A stretch of 64,000 bases of DNA from contig NZ_CP129884.1 in NCBI RefSeq assembly GCF_030490285.1, positions 1,488,001 through 1,552,000 of the forward strand. Reading direction: 5' to 3'. The notes beneath the pieces were generated by a model. That model was not told the origin of the DNA. It saw nothing but the letters and a program-made list of their open reading frames with translations, and did not search any database. Origin of the DNA: Methylomonas montana (GTDB taxonomy: Bacteria > Pseudomonadota > Gammaproteobacteria > Methylococcales > Methylomonadaceae). The translations under genes were made by a program, and so were the position numbers. Positions 1 to 8,070 of the stretch are shown here, piece after piece. Each line of letters opens with the position of its first letter. Position 1 is the stretch's first letter.

Positions 1-753
1 CATGTGTCGTATCTGGAAGGCTGCACTGCGCCGATGCGCGACGAAAACCAATTACATGCGGCAGTGGTGGAGTTGGTTGCATTGGAAAACGCTCAGATCA
101 AATATTCGACCGTGCAAAACTGGTATCCCGGCGACAAGGATGGCAAAGGCGGTATCTACAATTTCGTCACCAAGCGCGCCGAATGCCGTGGCCGCAACTC
201 GAAAGTGTCCTGGACCCAGGTGGAAACCGGCTCGGCCATCACCTGGAAGTATCCAAGCTGCGTGTTGCTGGGCGACGATTCGGTTGGCGAGTTTTATTCG
301 GTGGCCCTGACCAACAATCTGCAACAGGCCGACACCGGCACCAAGATGATCCATATCGGTAAAAACACCCGTAGCACCATCGTGTCGAAAGGTATTTCCG
401 CCGGCCGGGCGCAGAATACCTATCGCGGTTTGGTCAAGGTCGCCAAATCCGCCGAACACGCCCGCAATCATACCCAGTGCGATTCGCTGTTGGTCGGCGA
501 TAAATGTGGCGCACATACCTTTCCATATGTCGAGGTAAAACAGCCAACCGCTCAGGTCGAACATGAAGCGACCACGTCCAAGATCAGTGAAGACCAGTTG
601 TTCTTTTGCCAGCAACGCGGTTTGTCTGCGGAAGATGCGGTGTCGATGATTGTGAATGGTTTTTGTAAGGAAGTGTTCAAGGAGTTGCCAATGGAGTTTG
701 CGGTTGAGGCGCAGGCGTTGTTGGGGATTAGTTTGGAAGGGGCGGTTGGTTAA
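1..753 (+). CDS. sufB: Fe-S cluster assembly scaffold SufB, C-terminal part (5' end outside window)
   Basis: SufB is the scaffold subunit of the cytosolic SufBCD complex, on which [Fe-S] clusters are built with ATPase SufC and partner SufD. The visible frame (about 250 residues) starts inside the conserved core with YLEGCTAP, followed by the family-typical [11 protein letters not shown] and [10 protein letters not shown] stretches and, near the end, [12 protein letters not shown]. The first codon of the window is already inside the gene, so the truncation is due to the window edge only. The stop is followed after 12 bp by a bestrophin gene, and the expected partner sufC lies 3.4 kb downstream. 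Family assignment is very secure. Confidence 0.97.
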   Translation, partial: HVSYLEGCTAPMRDENQLHAAVVELVALENAQIKYSTVQNWYPGDKDGKGGIYNFVTKRAECRGRNSKVSWTQVETGSAITWKYPSCVLLGDDSVGEFYSVALTNNLQQADTGTKMIHIGKNTRSTIVSKGISAGRAQNTYRGLVKVAKSAEHARNHTQCDSLLVGDKCGAHTFPYVEVKQPTAQVEHEATTSKISEDQLFFCQQRGLSAEDAVSMIVNGFCKEVFKELPMEFAVEAQALLGISLEGAVG

Positions 754-765
754 GGTCAAAAAATC

Positions 766-1689
766 ATGCCATTGCGAGATTCGGCCGCCAAGTTGAGTGA
801 TGATTTTAGCAACCAGCTAGAGTATCCGGGGTTTCTGCGCGGCGCGTTGGCTTGGCGCGGGTCGGTTACGCCTAGAATCTTGCCTGGTGTGTTTGCCGTC
901 GCCTGTTACACGCTGGTTTTGGCATTGATAGATGCCCATTTTTATAAGCTTCCCGAGCTGGCCGTCACGCCATTTGAATACACTGGCGCGGTATTGGGTC
1001 TGGTGTTGGTGTTTCGAACCAATGCGGGGCATGAGCGCTGGTGGGAAGCGCGAAAATTATGGGGCGGCGTCGTCAATCAAAGTCGGAACCTTTTGTTGAT
1101 GATCTGGCATTACGGACCGGACGACAGGCAATGGCGTGACGATATGAACAAATGGATCGTAGCGTTTGCGTTTGTGCTGAAGGAAAGCTTGCGCCATCAA
1201 AAGAAATTAGACGACCTGAAGCAAATTCTGTCGGAGACTGAACTGACTGAATTGCGTCACGCCCGGCACATGCCAATGTTGGTTGCAAGCAAAATCGCAG
1301 CGCTGCTGGAGCAGGCTCGCAGCCGTCATTGTCTGGATGTGATCGTGTTCAGCCAATTTGAAGAACAGCGTGGGCTGTTGATCGATCATCTTGGTGGTTG
1401 CGAGCGTATTTTGAAAACGCCGATGCCTCTAGTGTATGCAATCAAGACCCGGCGCTTTATCTTGATTTATTTATTGCTGTTGCCGTTCTCGTTGATCGGC
1501 GAAGCCGGAATGGTATCTGCGTTTGTTGCAGGGCTGGTGGCTTATCCTTTGTTGTCTTTGGATAGAATTGGGTTGGAATTGCAAAACCCGTTTTCCGAAC
1601 AGAATTTGAGTCATCTGCCGTTGGGGATGATTTGCGAGGGGATTAAGAGTAATGCGGCGATACTGGCCGATTGCCAGTCTAGTGATTGA
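766..1689 (+). CDS. Bestrophin-family anion channel-like membrane protein
   Basis: A 307-residue membrane protein of the bestrophin (UPF0187/RFP-TM) family, whose characterised members form pentameric anion channels. Visible hallmarks are the N-terminal hydrophobic segments (about residues 35-55 and 65-85), the NAGHERWWEARKLWGG stretch near residue 85 that follows the second helix in bestrophins, and the C-terminal PLLSLDRIGLELQNPF element just before the end, typical of bacterial members. It starts 12 bp after sufB and is probably co-transcribed with it, although it has no known role in Fe-S assembly. Start ATG is the first in frame after the sufB stop. The ion carried cannot be read from sequence. 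Confidence 0.88.
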   Translation: MPLRDSAAKLSDDFSNQLEYPGFLRGALAWRGSVTPRILPGVFAVACYTLVLALIDAHFYKLPELAVTPFEYTGAVLGLVLVFRTNAGHERWWEARKLWGGVVNQSRNLLLMIWHYGPDDRQWRDDMNKWIVAFAFVLKESLRHQKKLDDLKQILSETELTELRHARHMPMLVASKIAALLEQARSRHCLDVIVFSQFEEQRGLLIDHLGGCERILKTPMPLVYAIKTRRFILIYLLLLPFSLIGEAGMVSAFVAGLVAYPLLSLDRIGLELQNPFSEQNLSHLPLGMICEGIKSNAAILADCQSSD

Positions 1690-1739
1690 GTTTCGCAGGT
1701 TGGTTTTTGGGTGTCGCTGGCGCGACGCTATGTTTAGAA

Positions 1740-2135
1740 GTCGGGTCTCGGCCCGACAGCCGAGATACTTTCTGCTACGAAAGCCATCCATGGCTTTCGC
1801 CCTTCGGGCCAGCCTTTGGCTGTTCAAATTCGCTTCCGGCGAATTTGTGCGTCGCCAAAAGAAAGTATCCAAAGAAAAGGCCACCCGAAATTCCGCCAAT
1901 TTCCTGCGCTTTACGAAAACCATCCATGGTTTTCGCCCTGCGGGCCAGCCTATCGGCTGTTCAAATTTGCTCCAGGCAAATTTGTCGCTTTTGGCGAGGG
2001 TTTTCGAAAGGGGCTTCCCAGCCCCTCCGAAAACGAGCGGCATCCCTGCCGCTCCCCTGCGGGCCGATCTCGCCAAAAGCTGCGATGCCCGGGGCGGAAT
2101 AACGGGAACAACCCCGTCGCGGGATTTATAGTGGT
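1740..2135 (-). repeat. Composite intergenic repeat, inverted and diverged copy
   Basis: The left edge (1740-1771, starting GTCGGGTCTCGGCC) is the reverse complement of the right edge of the copy ending near 4013. The interior carries nested inverted segments such as TTTTGGCGAG against CTCGCCAAAA and AAGGGGCTTCCCAGCCCCT. The middle is more diverged from the other two copies, so it is either an older insertion or a sister family sharing ends. No transposase is encoded. Confidence 0.65.
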
Positions 2136-2257
2136 TAGATCATTTTGTTTGTGTTGGATTTGGGATGGAGTTTTAGGATGCTGCCGACGATAGGAGGCGC
2201 ATCGTTCACGACAGATGCGCTTCACTGCGTTCAGCACATCCTTCGTATTTTGATTTT

Positions 2258-2326
2258 GTAGGGTAGGGCACGATTGAGTGCCCACGCGGAGCAAAAGCCA
2301 ACGGTGGGCAAAATTGCCCACCCTAC
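2258..2326. repeat. Short dispersed palindromic repeat, copy 1
   Basis: About 69 bp beginning GTAGGGTAGGGCACGAT and ending GCCCACCCTAC. The two ends are largely complementary and can fold into a hairpin. A second copy lies at 3709-3776. It resembles the non-autonomous REP-like repeats common between genes in gammaproteobacteria. Confidence 0.75.
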
Positions 2327-2348
2327 GCAACTTGGCTGGAGAGGCTGA

Positions 2349-2591
2349 ATGAGAAACTGGATTGAAGTGACCGTGAATGGTGAGAAATATGAAGCTCTTG
2401 TGCATGCTTTGTATGCAATTGGTTTTAAGCATTCAAGTGGCAGGCCATACAGCGATGAGATCGACAAGGTGTGGCGGAAAGCAAACAAAGAGCTAAAAAT
2501 GAATGTTTTTTGTACCGTAAACAAAAATAACACCATCTATACCATCACTCTGAGCAAATCAGTCCGCGTAGGTCCGGTTAGCGAAGCGTAA
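2349..2591 (+). CDS. Hypothetical 80-residue protein ending in repeat-derived codons
   Basis: An 80-residue frame starting MRNWIEVTVNGEKYEALVHA. No family is recognised. The first 70 residues look like a normal small soluble protein, but the final codons (VRVGPVSEA) are read from the REP-like palindrome at 2568-2597, which implies that a repeat insertion supplied a new stop codon. Upstream, GGAGAGG lies about 8 bp before the ATG and would serve as a ribosome binding site. It may be the truncated remnant of a longer gene. No neighbour suggests a function. Confidence 0.45.
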   Translation: MRNWIEVTVNGEKYEALVHALYAIGFKHSSGRPYSDEIDKVWRKANKELKMNVFCTVNKNNTIYTITLSKSVRVGPVSEA

Positions 2592-2712
2592 TCGGACGAA
2601 TGAATTTGAATAAAGAATTAATGTTTCTGTTTTGGCAATAATTATTTAGATATTTAGCGAATAGATCGAATTTTAAAAAAATGTCCGATTACGCTTCGCT
2701 AATCGGACCTAC
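2568..2712. repeat. Pair of inverted REP-like palindromes around an AT-rich spacer
   Basis: Left arm 2568-2597 (GTAGGTCCGGTTAGCGAAGC...GGAC) and right arm 2683-2712 (GTCCGATTACGCTTCGC...CCTAC) are near-perfect reverse complements. Each arm is also a hairpin by itself (GTCCGATT against AATCGGAC). The 85 bp between them is AT-rich and holds no gene. The pairing of two opposed palindromes is the configuration typical of REP doublets mobilised by RAYT proteins; no RAYT gene is in the window. Confidence 0.8.
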
Positions 2713-2738
2713 CATTTCGATTTATTGCTTTAATTTTC

Positions 2739-2978
2739 GGGATGGCTGTCTTCCCGTTATGCCGCGCCGAGCACCGGAGCTTTTGAACAGAATAGCCCGC
2801 AGGGGCGCCGCATGGATGCGGCGCGTTGCCGAAGGGGCTGGACGCCCCTTTCGGCAGCCCTGTTCAAAAGCGAGGAACGCAGGAAGCAAGCGGCATCCGG
2901 GTGTCTTTTCTTTTGGATACTTTTCTTTGGACAAGCAAAGAAAAGTATCCCGCTTGTCGGTGCGAGAACCGACATTAA
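2739..2978 (+). repeat. Composite repeat, direct copy 1 (left of the AbiC-like gene)
   Basis: Aligned by eye with 3779-4018 at a fixed offset of 1040 bp without gaps from 2761 onward; 19 mismatches were counted over about 218 bases. The element contains nested inverted segments (GCGCCGCATGGATGCGGCGC; TTTTGAACAG against CTGTTCAAAA; GAAGGGGCTGG against CCCCTTTC). Open frames across it are spurious readings of the repeat. Confidence 0.85.
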
Positions 2979-3091
2979 ATTGGCTTCGCGATAGCGAAAC
3001 TTAAATAATTAATAAACTTTTTGCTGGGTTTTGCGTTGCTATATAAAGTCTACAACCTCAAGTAGTTATATATCAAAGTCTGAAAAAATTT

Positions 3092-3697
3092 ATGAAAGGA
3101 AAATCAGATAATCATATAGTTGCGTGGTTGTATGTTTTTGTGGCAATAATAGCTATAGTGGTTTTTGGGTGTTATTTGTTTTATTTTAATGATCGTGTAT
3201 CTGAAAAACCAGATGTTTGGGGGGATTTTGGTAGTTACTTTGGCGGGATTCTTAGTCCGGTTGTTGCGGGCGTTACATTTTACTTAATTACTAAGTCTTA
3301 CGAAGAGCAAAGAAATCAAACTAGGTTGTCTGCATTAACTTCATTAATTAATGTAAATTTAATGCATATAAGTTTTCTGCAAGCGGAATACGATATGTTA
3401 TTGAAAGAGTTTAATGCGTCAGCCACTGATAAAAAGCTTTCCCAGAGACTTTTCTTTCTTAATGAATGTTCAGGGTTAGGCGGATTGTTGCCAGATGACC
3501 CAGAGTTTGAGCAGAAATTGTACGAAGCTGATTTTCGGAATTGTGAGTATGATTCTTTACTCAAGGGTGTTGGTGACGAGATGGGTGACGAGTTTGTATT
3601 AATATATCACCGGATTATCGAGATAAAAAGATCGATCTCTGAATATCAACTCGACAATCAACAATTAAAGGATAAAGTAAATAAATATTGTAATTAG
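3092..3697 (+). CDS. Two-TM membrane protein resembling putative AbiC-type phage-resistance proteins
   Basis: A 201-residue protein with two N-terminal membrane segments (about 10-32 and 48-68) separated by a short loop containing DVWGDFGSYFGGILSP, then a soluble, charged, helical region of about 130 residues. The 'D-x-G-x-x-F-G-G-x-L-x-P' loop between two helices is what I associate with the putative phage abortive infection (putAbiC) family. This is a motif-level impression and the protein is shorter than many members. Base composition is clearly more AT-rich than the neighbours, and the gene is bracketed by direct copies of the composite repeat, so horizontal acquisition is likely. Confidence 0.5.
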   Translation: MKGKSDNHIVAWLYVFVAIIAIVVFGCYLFYFNDRVSEKPDVWGDFGSYFGGILSPVVAGVTFYLITKSYEEQRNQTRLSALTSLINVNLMHISFLQAEYDMLLKEFNASATDKKLSQRLFFLNECSGLGGLLPDDPEFEQKLYEADFRNCEYDSLLKGVGDEMGDEFVLIYHRIIEIKRSISEYQLDNQQLKDKVNKYCN

Positions 3698-3708
3698 TCG
3701 GTAGCTGG

Positions 3709-3776
3709 GTAGGGTGGACACGATTTAGTGCCCACGCGGGGTGAAAGCCAATGGTGGGCAAAATTGCCCACCCTAC
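3709..3776. repeat. Short dispersed palindromic repeat, copy 2
   Basis: Second copy of the repeat at 2258-2326, beginning GTAGGGTGGACACGATTTAG and ending GCCCACCCTAC, with the same outer complementarity. It directly follows the stop of the AbiC-like gene, where its hairpin could also slow transcription or protect the transcript's 3' end. Confidence 0.75.
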
Positions 3777-3778
3777 AC

Positions 3779-4018
3779 GGGATGGTTTTTCTTCCCGTAT
3801 GCCGCGCCGAGCACCGGAGCTTTTGAACGGAATAGCCCGTAGGGGCGACGCATGGATGCGGCGCGTTGCCGAAGGGGCAGGAAGCCCCTTTCGGCAACCC
3901 CGTTCAAAAGCGAGGAGCGCAGGGTCAAAGCGGCATCCGGGTGTCTTTTCTTTTGGATGCTTTTCTTTGGACAAGCAAAGAAAAGTATCTCGGCTGTCGG
4001 GCCGAGACCCGACATTAA
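3779..4018 (+). repeat. Composite repeat, direct copy 2 (right of the AbiC-like gene)
   Basis: Direct repeat of 2739-2978 (see there). The right end, GTCGGGCCGAGACCCGAC, is the reverse complement of the left end of the inverted copy at 1740. The three copies therefore share termini, as expected of a mobile non-autonomous element. Confidence 0.85.
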
Positions 4019-4083
4019 AAAAACCGTCGCGTAAGCGACACATAATTTAAATGCTGGCTTATTCAACCTAGCCAGGCTAATGG

Positions 4084-4132
4084 TGACGCTGGAGCGTCAA
4101 AAGCTGCGTTCCCACGCCGGAGCGTGGGAACG
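4084..4132. repeat. Two short hairpins upstream of sufC
   Basis: TGACGC-TGGA-GCGTCA at 4084-4099 and CGTTCCCACGC-CGGA-GCGTGGGAACG at 4107-4132 are perfect stems with four-base loops. They look like further intergenic palindromic repeats rather than a terminator, because no T-run follows. They sit about 45 bp before the sufC start, so they would lie in its leader. Confidence 0.6.
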
Positions 4133-4175
4133 ATTAGGTTCGGAATTATTTAAAAAAACTTAGGTGACCAAACGT

Positions 4176-4925
4176 ATGCTCAGCATAAAAAATCTCCACG
4201 TAACCATCAACGACAAACCCATACTAAAAGGCCTAACCCTGGATATAAACCCAGGCGAAGTCCACGCCATCATGGGCCCCAATGGTGCCGGCAAGAGTAC
4301 CTTGTCGCACGTGTTGTCCGGTAAAGCCGGCTACACCGTCACCGAAGGCAGCGTGACCTACAACGGCAAAGACTTGCTGGAACTGGCGCCGGAAATCCGC
4401 GCCCGCGAAGGGGTGTTTTTGGCGTTTCAATATCCGGTGGAAATTCCTGGTGTCAGCAATATTTATTTGCTGAAGGCCGCGTTGAATGCAATGCGCAAGC
4501 ATCACGGCCTGCCGGAAGTGGATGCGATGGATTTTCTGACCATCGTAAAAAGCAAGGTCAAACTGCTGCAGATGGACGAAAAATTCTTGTACCGCGCGGT
4601 TAACGAGGGTTTTTCCGGCGGCGAGAAGAAGCGTAACGAGATTTTGCAAGCCGCGATATTGGAGCCAAAGTTGTGTATCCTCGACGAGACTGACTCGGGC
4701 TTAGACATCGACGCGTTGCGTATCGTCGCCGAAGGCGTCAATTCCTTGCGTAACGCGGAGCGCTCGTTCTTGATGATCACCCATTACCAACGCTTGCTGG
4801 ACTACATTAAGCCTGACGTGGTGCATGTGCTGGCCGACGGCAAGATAGTCAAATCTGGCGGGCCGGAGCTGGCGTTGGAGCTGGAAGAAAGGGGTTATAG
4901 CTGGCTGGAAGGGCAAGCGGCATGA
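4176..4925 (+). CDS. sufC: SUF complex ATPase SufC
   Basis: The ABC-type ATPase of the SufBCD scaffold, which drives conformational changes for Fe-S cluster assembly. Walker A GPNGAGKST is at residues 34-42, the ABC signature FSGGEKKR at 146-153 and Walker B LCILDE at 166-171, followed by the SufC-typical TDSGLDIDAL. Length 249 matches the family. A GTG 12 bp earlier is also in frame, but I chose ATG 4176 because AGGTGA sits 8 bp upstream of it and the N-terminus MLSIKNLHV then matches the family. It overlaps sufD by 4 bp (ATGA), which indicates translational coupling. It is separated from sufB by an insertion. Confidence 0.96.
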   Translation: MLSIKNLHVTINDKPILKGLTLDINPGEVHAIMGPNGAGKSTLSHVLSGKAGYTVTEGSVTYNGKDLLELAPEIRAREGVFLAFQYPVEIPGVSNIYLLKAALNAMRKHHGLPEVDAMDFLTIVKSKVKLLQMDEKFLYRAVNEGFSGGEKKRNEILQAAILEPKLCILDETDSGLDIDALRIVAEGVNSLRNAERSFLMITHYQRLLDYIKPDVVHVLADGKIVKSGGPELALELEERGYSWLEGQAA

Positions 4926-6211
4926 GCGGCGAAACCTATTTGACAGCCTATCCGGCGTTGGCAGCCAGCTTGCCGGGCTTGGAGTTGCCTTGGCTGCAAG
5001 GATTCAGAAACCAAGCCTTACAGGTCTTCGGAGCCAGTGGCTTTCCAGGTAACCGTGAGGAAGAGTGGCGTTATACGAATTTGTCGGCGCTGAATAAAAC
5101 GCTGTTTGCGCCAAGTGCTGGCCAGATTGTCGATGAAGACTGGTTGAGTCAATACCGCTTGGACGATGCTGCCAGTATCGTGTTGGTCAATGGCCAGTTT
5201 TCCGAATCTTTGTCGCGGCTGCAAGACTTGTCGGGCCAGGTGTCTGTTTCCAGTTTGAAACAAGCTTTGCAAGATAAGCCCGCGTGGCTGGAAAGTCGTT
5301 TGGGACAAGCTGTGACCAGCGCCGAACATAATTTGGTGGCTTTCAATAATGCTTGGTTTGCCGATGGTGTGGTGATCGAAGTGGTGGCCAAACAGCAATT
5401 GGATAAGCCCTTGCAGATTTTGCACGTGGTTACCCAAGCCGATGCGCTGGCGGCAACCCGTAATTTACTAGTCCTCAACGAGCAGGCCGAAGCGGAAATC
5501 GTCGAAACCTATATCGGTAGTGTCGATAGCTATTTCACCGCGTCGGTCAACGAATGTCTGTTGGGTAATAACGCCGGTTTGACGCTGTATAAAGTGCAAC
5601 TTGAGGCGGAAAAAGCCCAGCATTTTGGCGGCACTTACGTGAAACAGGCGCGAGACAGCCGTTTTGTGCATCATAACTTTGCGTTGGGCAGTGGTTTGGC
5701 GCGTAGCGATATTCATAGCGATCTGGATACGGCGGCCGAATGTTCCTTGAATGGTCTGTTCGTGGCCGGCAAGCGCCAGCATATCGACAATCACACGCGC
5801 ATTAGTCACCTAAAACCGCACGGCATTAGCCGCGAGTTTTATAAAGGCGTGTTGGATAACAAGGCGCGCGGGGTATTTCAGGGACGGGTGATCGTGGCAG
5901 AGGACGCGCAGCGCACCGACTCGGAAATGAACAACCGCAACTTGCTGTTATCGGCGGATGCCGAAGTGGATACCAAGCCGCAACTGGAGATTTATGCCGA
6001 CGATGTGAAATGTTCGCACGGTGTCACGGTCGGGCAACTGGAAGAAAAGTCGGTGTTTTATCTGCAATCACGCGGCGTCGATGAAGCCACGGCGAGAAAC
6101 ATTCTGACCTTTGCGTTTGCCAATGAGATGGTGGATAAGGTTGATAACGCCGAATTAAAAGCGTTGCTGCTGAAAGAGTTATTAGAACGGTTTCCGGCAA
6201 TCAGTTTATAA
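4922..6211 (+). CDS. sufD: Fe-S cluster assembly protein SufD
   Basis: SufD (429 residues) is the third subunit of the SufBCD complex and has the same beta-helix fold as SufB. Early NREEEWRYTNLSALNK and late DNHTRISHLKPHGISREFYKGVLD followed by GRVIVAEDAQRTDSEMNN are characteristic. Near the C-terminus VKCSHGVTVGQLEEKSVFYLQSRG holds the conserved Cys-His pair involved in cluster formation at the SufB-SufD interface. The start ATG overlaps the sufC stop. The gene converges with the Uma2-type gene, and their 3' ends overlap by 6 bp. Confidence 0.96.
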   Translation: MSGETYLTAYPALAASLPGLELPWLQGFRNQALQVFGASGFPGNREEEWRYTNLSALNKTLFAPSAGQIVDEDWLSQYRLDDAASIVLVNGQFSESLSRLQDLSGQVSVSSLKQALQDKPAWLESRLGQAVTSAEHNLVAFNNAWFADGVVIEVVAKQQLDKPLQILHVVTQADALAATRNLLVLNEQAEAEIVETYIGSVDSYFTASVNECLLGNNAGLTLYKVQLEAEKAQHFGGTYVKQARDSRFVHHNFALGSGLARSDIHSDLDTAAECSLNGLFVAGKRQHIDNHTRISHLKPHGISREFYKGVLDNKARGVFQGRVIVAEDAQRTDSEMNNRNLLLSADAEVDTKPQLEIYADDVKCSHGVTVGQLEEKSVFYLQSRGVDEATARNILTFAFANEMVDKVDNAELKALLLKELLERFPAISL

Positions 6212-6766
6212 GATCGAAGCGACTGAGACCTGAATCTCCGGCAAGGCCAGTAGATTGATGCTATCAGCTTTTGTCAGTGTGGATTTGTCCAGATAATCGC
6301 CGTCTTGCGGTTGCCGATACACTTCCAGGCAATCGTCAATCAGGTTGACGATCCAGTATTCTGGGATGTTGTGGGTTGCGTAGAGACGGAGTTTTTGAGT
6401 GCGGTCGAAGCGTAAGGTACTTTCGGATACTTCCACCAACAACAATACGTCGGAGGTATTAGGATGGCGGGTCGTGTAATCATTGGTATCAGGTTTGACT
6501 AAAGTCAGATCCGGCTCTGGTTCCGATAGGTCGCTCAGTTGGAGTGGGCTTTGTATGCGGACGTCTACACCTTCATTCCATAAACGGGCAAAAATACGAT
6601 TTAAACGATGAATGTGTCCAGCATGATTGAAACCTATTGGTGCCATGGTGAATATTTCTCCTTCGATGAGTTCCAATCTGGCTTCGGGCGGAAAAATGCC
6701 GGCCTCGCCCATGCGATGCCATTCGGCGATGTCGGTGAGGTGTTTTTGCGGAAAGACGGCGACCAT
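6206..6766 (-). CDS. Uma2-family (DUF820) putative restriction-endonuclease-like protein
   Basis: A 186-residue protein of the Uma2/DUF820 family, which has a PD-(D/E)XK nuclease-like fold but generally unknown function. Family marks are RLELIEGEIFTMAPIG, the SEPEPDLTLV segment carrying the acidic residues, and VLLLVEVSESTLRFDRTQKLRLYA with the E and K of the core, then IPEYWIVNL. It is encoded antiparallel inside the suf locus, between sufD and sufS, so it is likely a separate, later insertion. These genes are often mobile and multi-copy. No Fe-S role is implied. Confidence 0.85.
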   Translation of the reverse strand: MVAVFPQKHLTDIAEWHRMGEAGIFPPEARLELIEGEIFTMAPIGFNHAGHIHRLNRIFARLWNEGVDVRIQSPLQLSDLSEPEPDLTLVKPDTNDYTTRHPNTSDVLLLVEVSESTLRFDRTQKLRLYATHNIPEYWIVNLIDDCLEVYRQPQDGDYLDKSTLTKADSINLLALPEIQVSVASIL

Positions 6767-6846
6767 AGTTTTATCCCATTAACGAATCGACTTGATCGAT
6801 TCTAGTGTTTAGTAAAGACGAAATCAATAAAACCAAATAGTTAGCG

Positions 6847-8070
6847 ATGAGCAAATTTCCAATAGAACAAATCCGCGCCGATTTCCCGATCCTTGGCGAG
6901 AAAATCCGTAACAAGCCTTTGGTTTATTTGGATAACGCCGCCAGTTGCCAGAAGCCGCAAGCGGTGATCGACAGCATCGTGCATACCTATAGTCATGAAT
7001 ACGCCAACATCCATCGCGGCGTGCATACGCTAAGTGTCAAGGCCACCGACAGGTTTGAAGGCGCGCGGGAAAAGGTCAGGGCGTTCATTAATGCCGCCAG
7101 CACTAAGGAGATCATCTTCGTGCGCGGGGCGACCGAAGCGATCAATCTGGTCGCACAAAGCTATGGTAAATCGCAATTAAGGGCCGGCGATGAAATCGTG
7201 ATCAGCGCGATGGAGCATCACGCCAATATCGTGCCCTGGCAGATGCTTTGCCAGCAGATCGGTACGGTGTTGAAAGTGGCGCCGATGAATCAAGCAGGCG
7301 AACTGCTTTTCGATGAGTTTGAACAACTGCTGAACAGTAACACCAAACTGGTGGCAATCACTCATATGTCCAATGCGCTGGGTACTATTAATCCGGTGGA
7401 AAACATTATTGCCGCGGCCCATGCCAAAAATATTCCCGTGATGCTGGACGGCGCCCAAGCAACGCCGCATATGGCAGTCGATGTGCGGGCTTTGGATTGC
7501 GATTTTTACGTGTTTTCCGGGCACAAGCTCTACGGACCGTCCGGCACTGGTGTGTTGTACGGCAAGCAGGCCTTGCTGGAAGCGATGCCGCCATATCAGG
7601 GCGGCGGCGATATGATACGCCAGGTGACCTTCGCCAAGACCGAATACGCCGGCCTGCCGCAAAAATTTGAGGCCGGTACGCCGGCGATAGCCGAGATTAT
7701 CGGTTTGGGCGCGGCGATCGATTACGTCACAGCCATCGGTATGGACAATATTGCTGCTTACGAAGCCGAATTGCTGGAATACGCGACAGAGCAAGCGCAG
7801 CAGATCAAAGGCTTAAATATCGTCGGTCAAGCCGCGCACAAGGGCGGCATCTTGTCGTTCACGTTGGATCATATTCATCCACATGATATCGGTACCATGC
7901 TGGACAGTTTGGGTATTGCTATTCGCGCCGGTCATCATTGCGCGATGCCGGTGATGGACTTTTACGGCGTGCCGGCGACGGCGCGTGCCTCGTTTGCCAT
8001 GTACAATACCCGTCAAGAAATCGATGTATTGATGCAAGGCATCAAATCCTTAATAGAGGTGTTTGGCTAA
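6847..8070 (+). CDS. sufS: Cysteine desulfurase SufS (group II)
   Basis: PLP-dependent cysteine desulfurase (407 residues) that takes sulfur from L-cysteine and passes it as persulfide to a SufU/SufE-type acceptor. The PLP lysine is K227 in FSGHKLYGPSG. The catalytic cysteine is C365 in RAGHHCAMP, the short-loop form typical of group II SufS. The N-terminus IRADFPIL with VYLDNAAS also fits. The stop codon overlaps the start of the sufU-like gene (TAATG), so sulfur donor and acceptor are translationally coupled. A separate promoter upstream is plausible, because the antiparallel Uma2 gene separates it from sufD. Confidence 0.96.
   Translation: MSKFPIEQIRADFPILGEKIRNKPLVYLDNAASCQKPQAVIDSIVHTYSHEYANIHRGVHTLSVKATDRFEGAREKVRAFINAASTKEIIFVRGATEAINLVAQSYGKSQLRAGDEIVISAMEHHANIVPWQMLCQQIGTVLKVAPMNQAGELLFDEFEQLLNSNTKLVAITHMSNALGTINPVENIIAAAHAKNIPVMLDGAQATPHMAVDVRALDCDFYVFSGHKLYGPSGTGVLYGKQALLEAMPPYQGGGDMIRQVTFAKTEYAGLPQKFEAGTPAIAEIIGLGAAIDYVTAIGMDNIAAYEAELLEYATEQAQQIKGLNIVGQAAHKGGILSFTLDHIHPHDIGTMLDSLGIAIRAGHHCAMPVMDFYGVPATARASFAMYNTRQEIDVLMQGIKSLIEVFG

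Larger units (their letters stand above)
1690..2348. other. Gene-free repeat-rich spacer after the bestrophin gene
   Basis: No convincing gene is seen here. The open frames over 1650-2190 lie inside palindromic repeats and read low-complexity peptides. The stretch holds an inverted, diverged copy of the composite repeat seen twice further on (about 1740-2135) and one copy of a short GTAGGGTRG...CCCACCCTAC repeat (2258-2326). Confidence 0.75.

Noticed and set aside
1652..2193. Several overlapping open frames of 120-200 codons
   Set aside because: They lie across the composite repeat, have low-complexity composition in all frames and equivalents in the other repeat copies; no ribosome binding site.
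2681..3004. Open frames on both strands between 2681 and 3004, repeated at 3751-4066
   Set aside because: The same peptides occur in both repeat copies in several frames, which shows that they come from the repeat and not from a gene.
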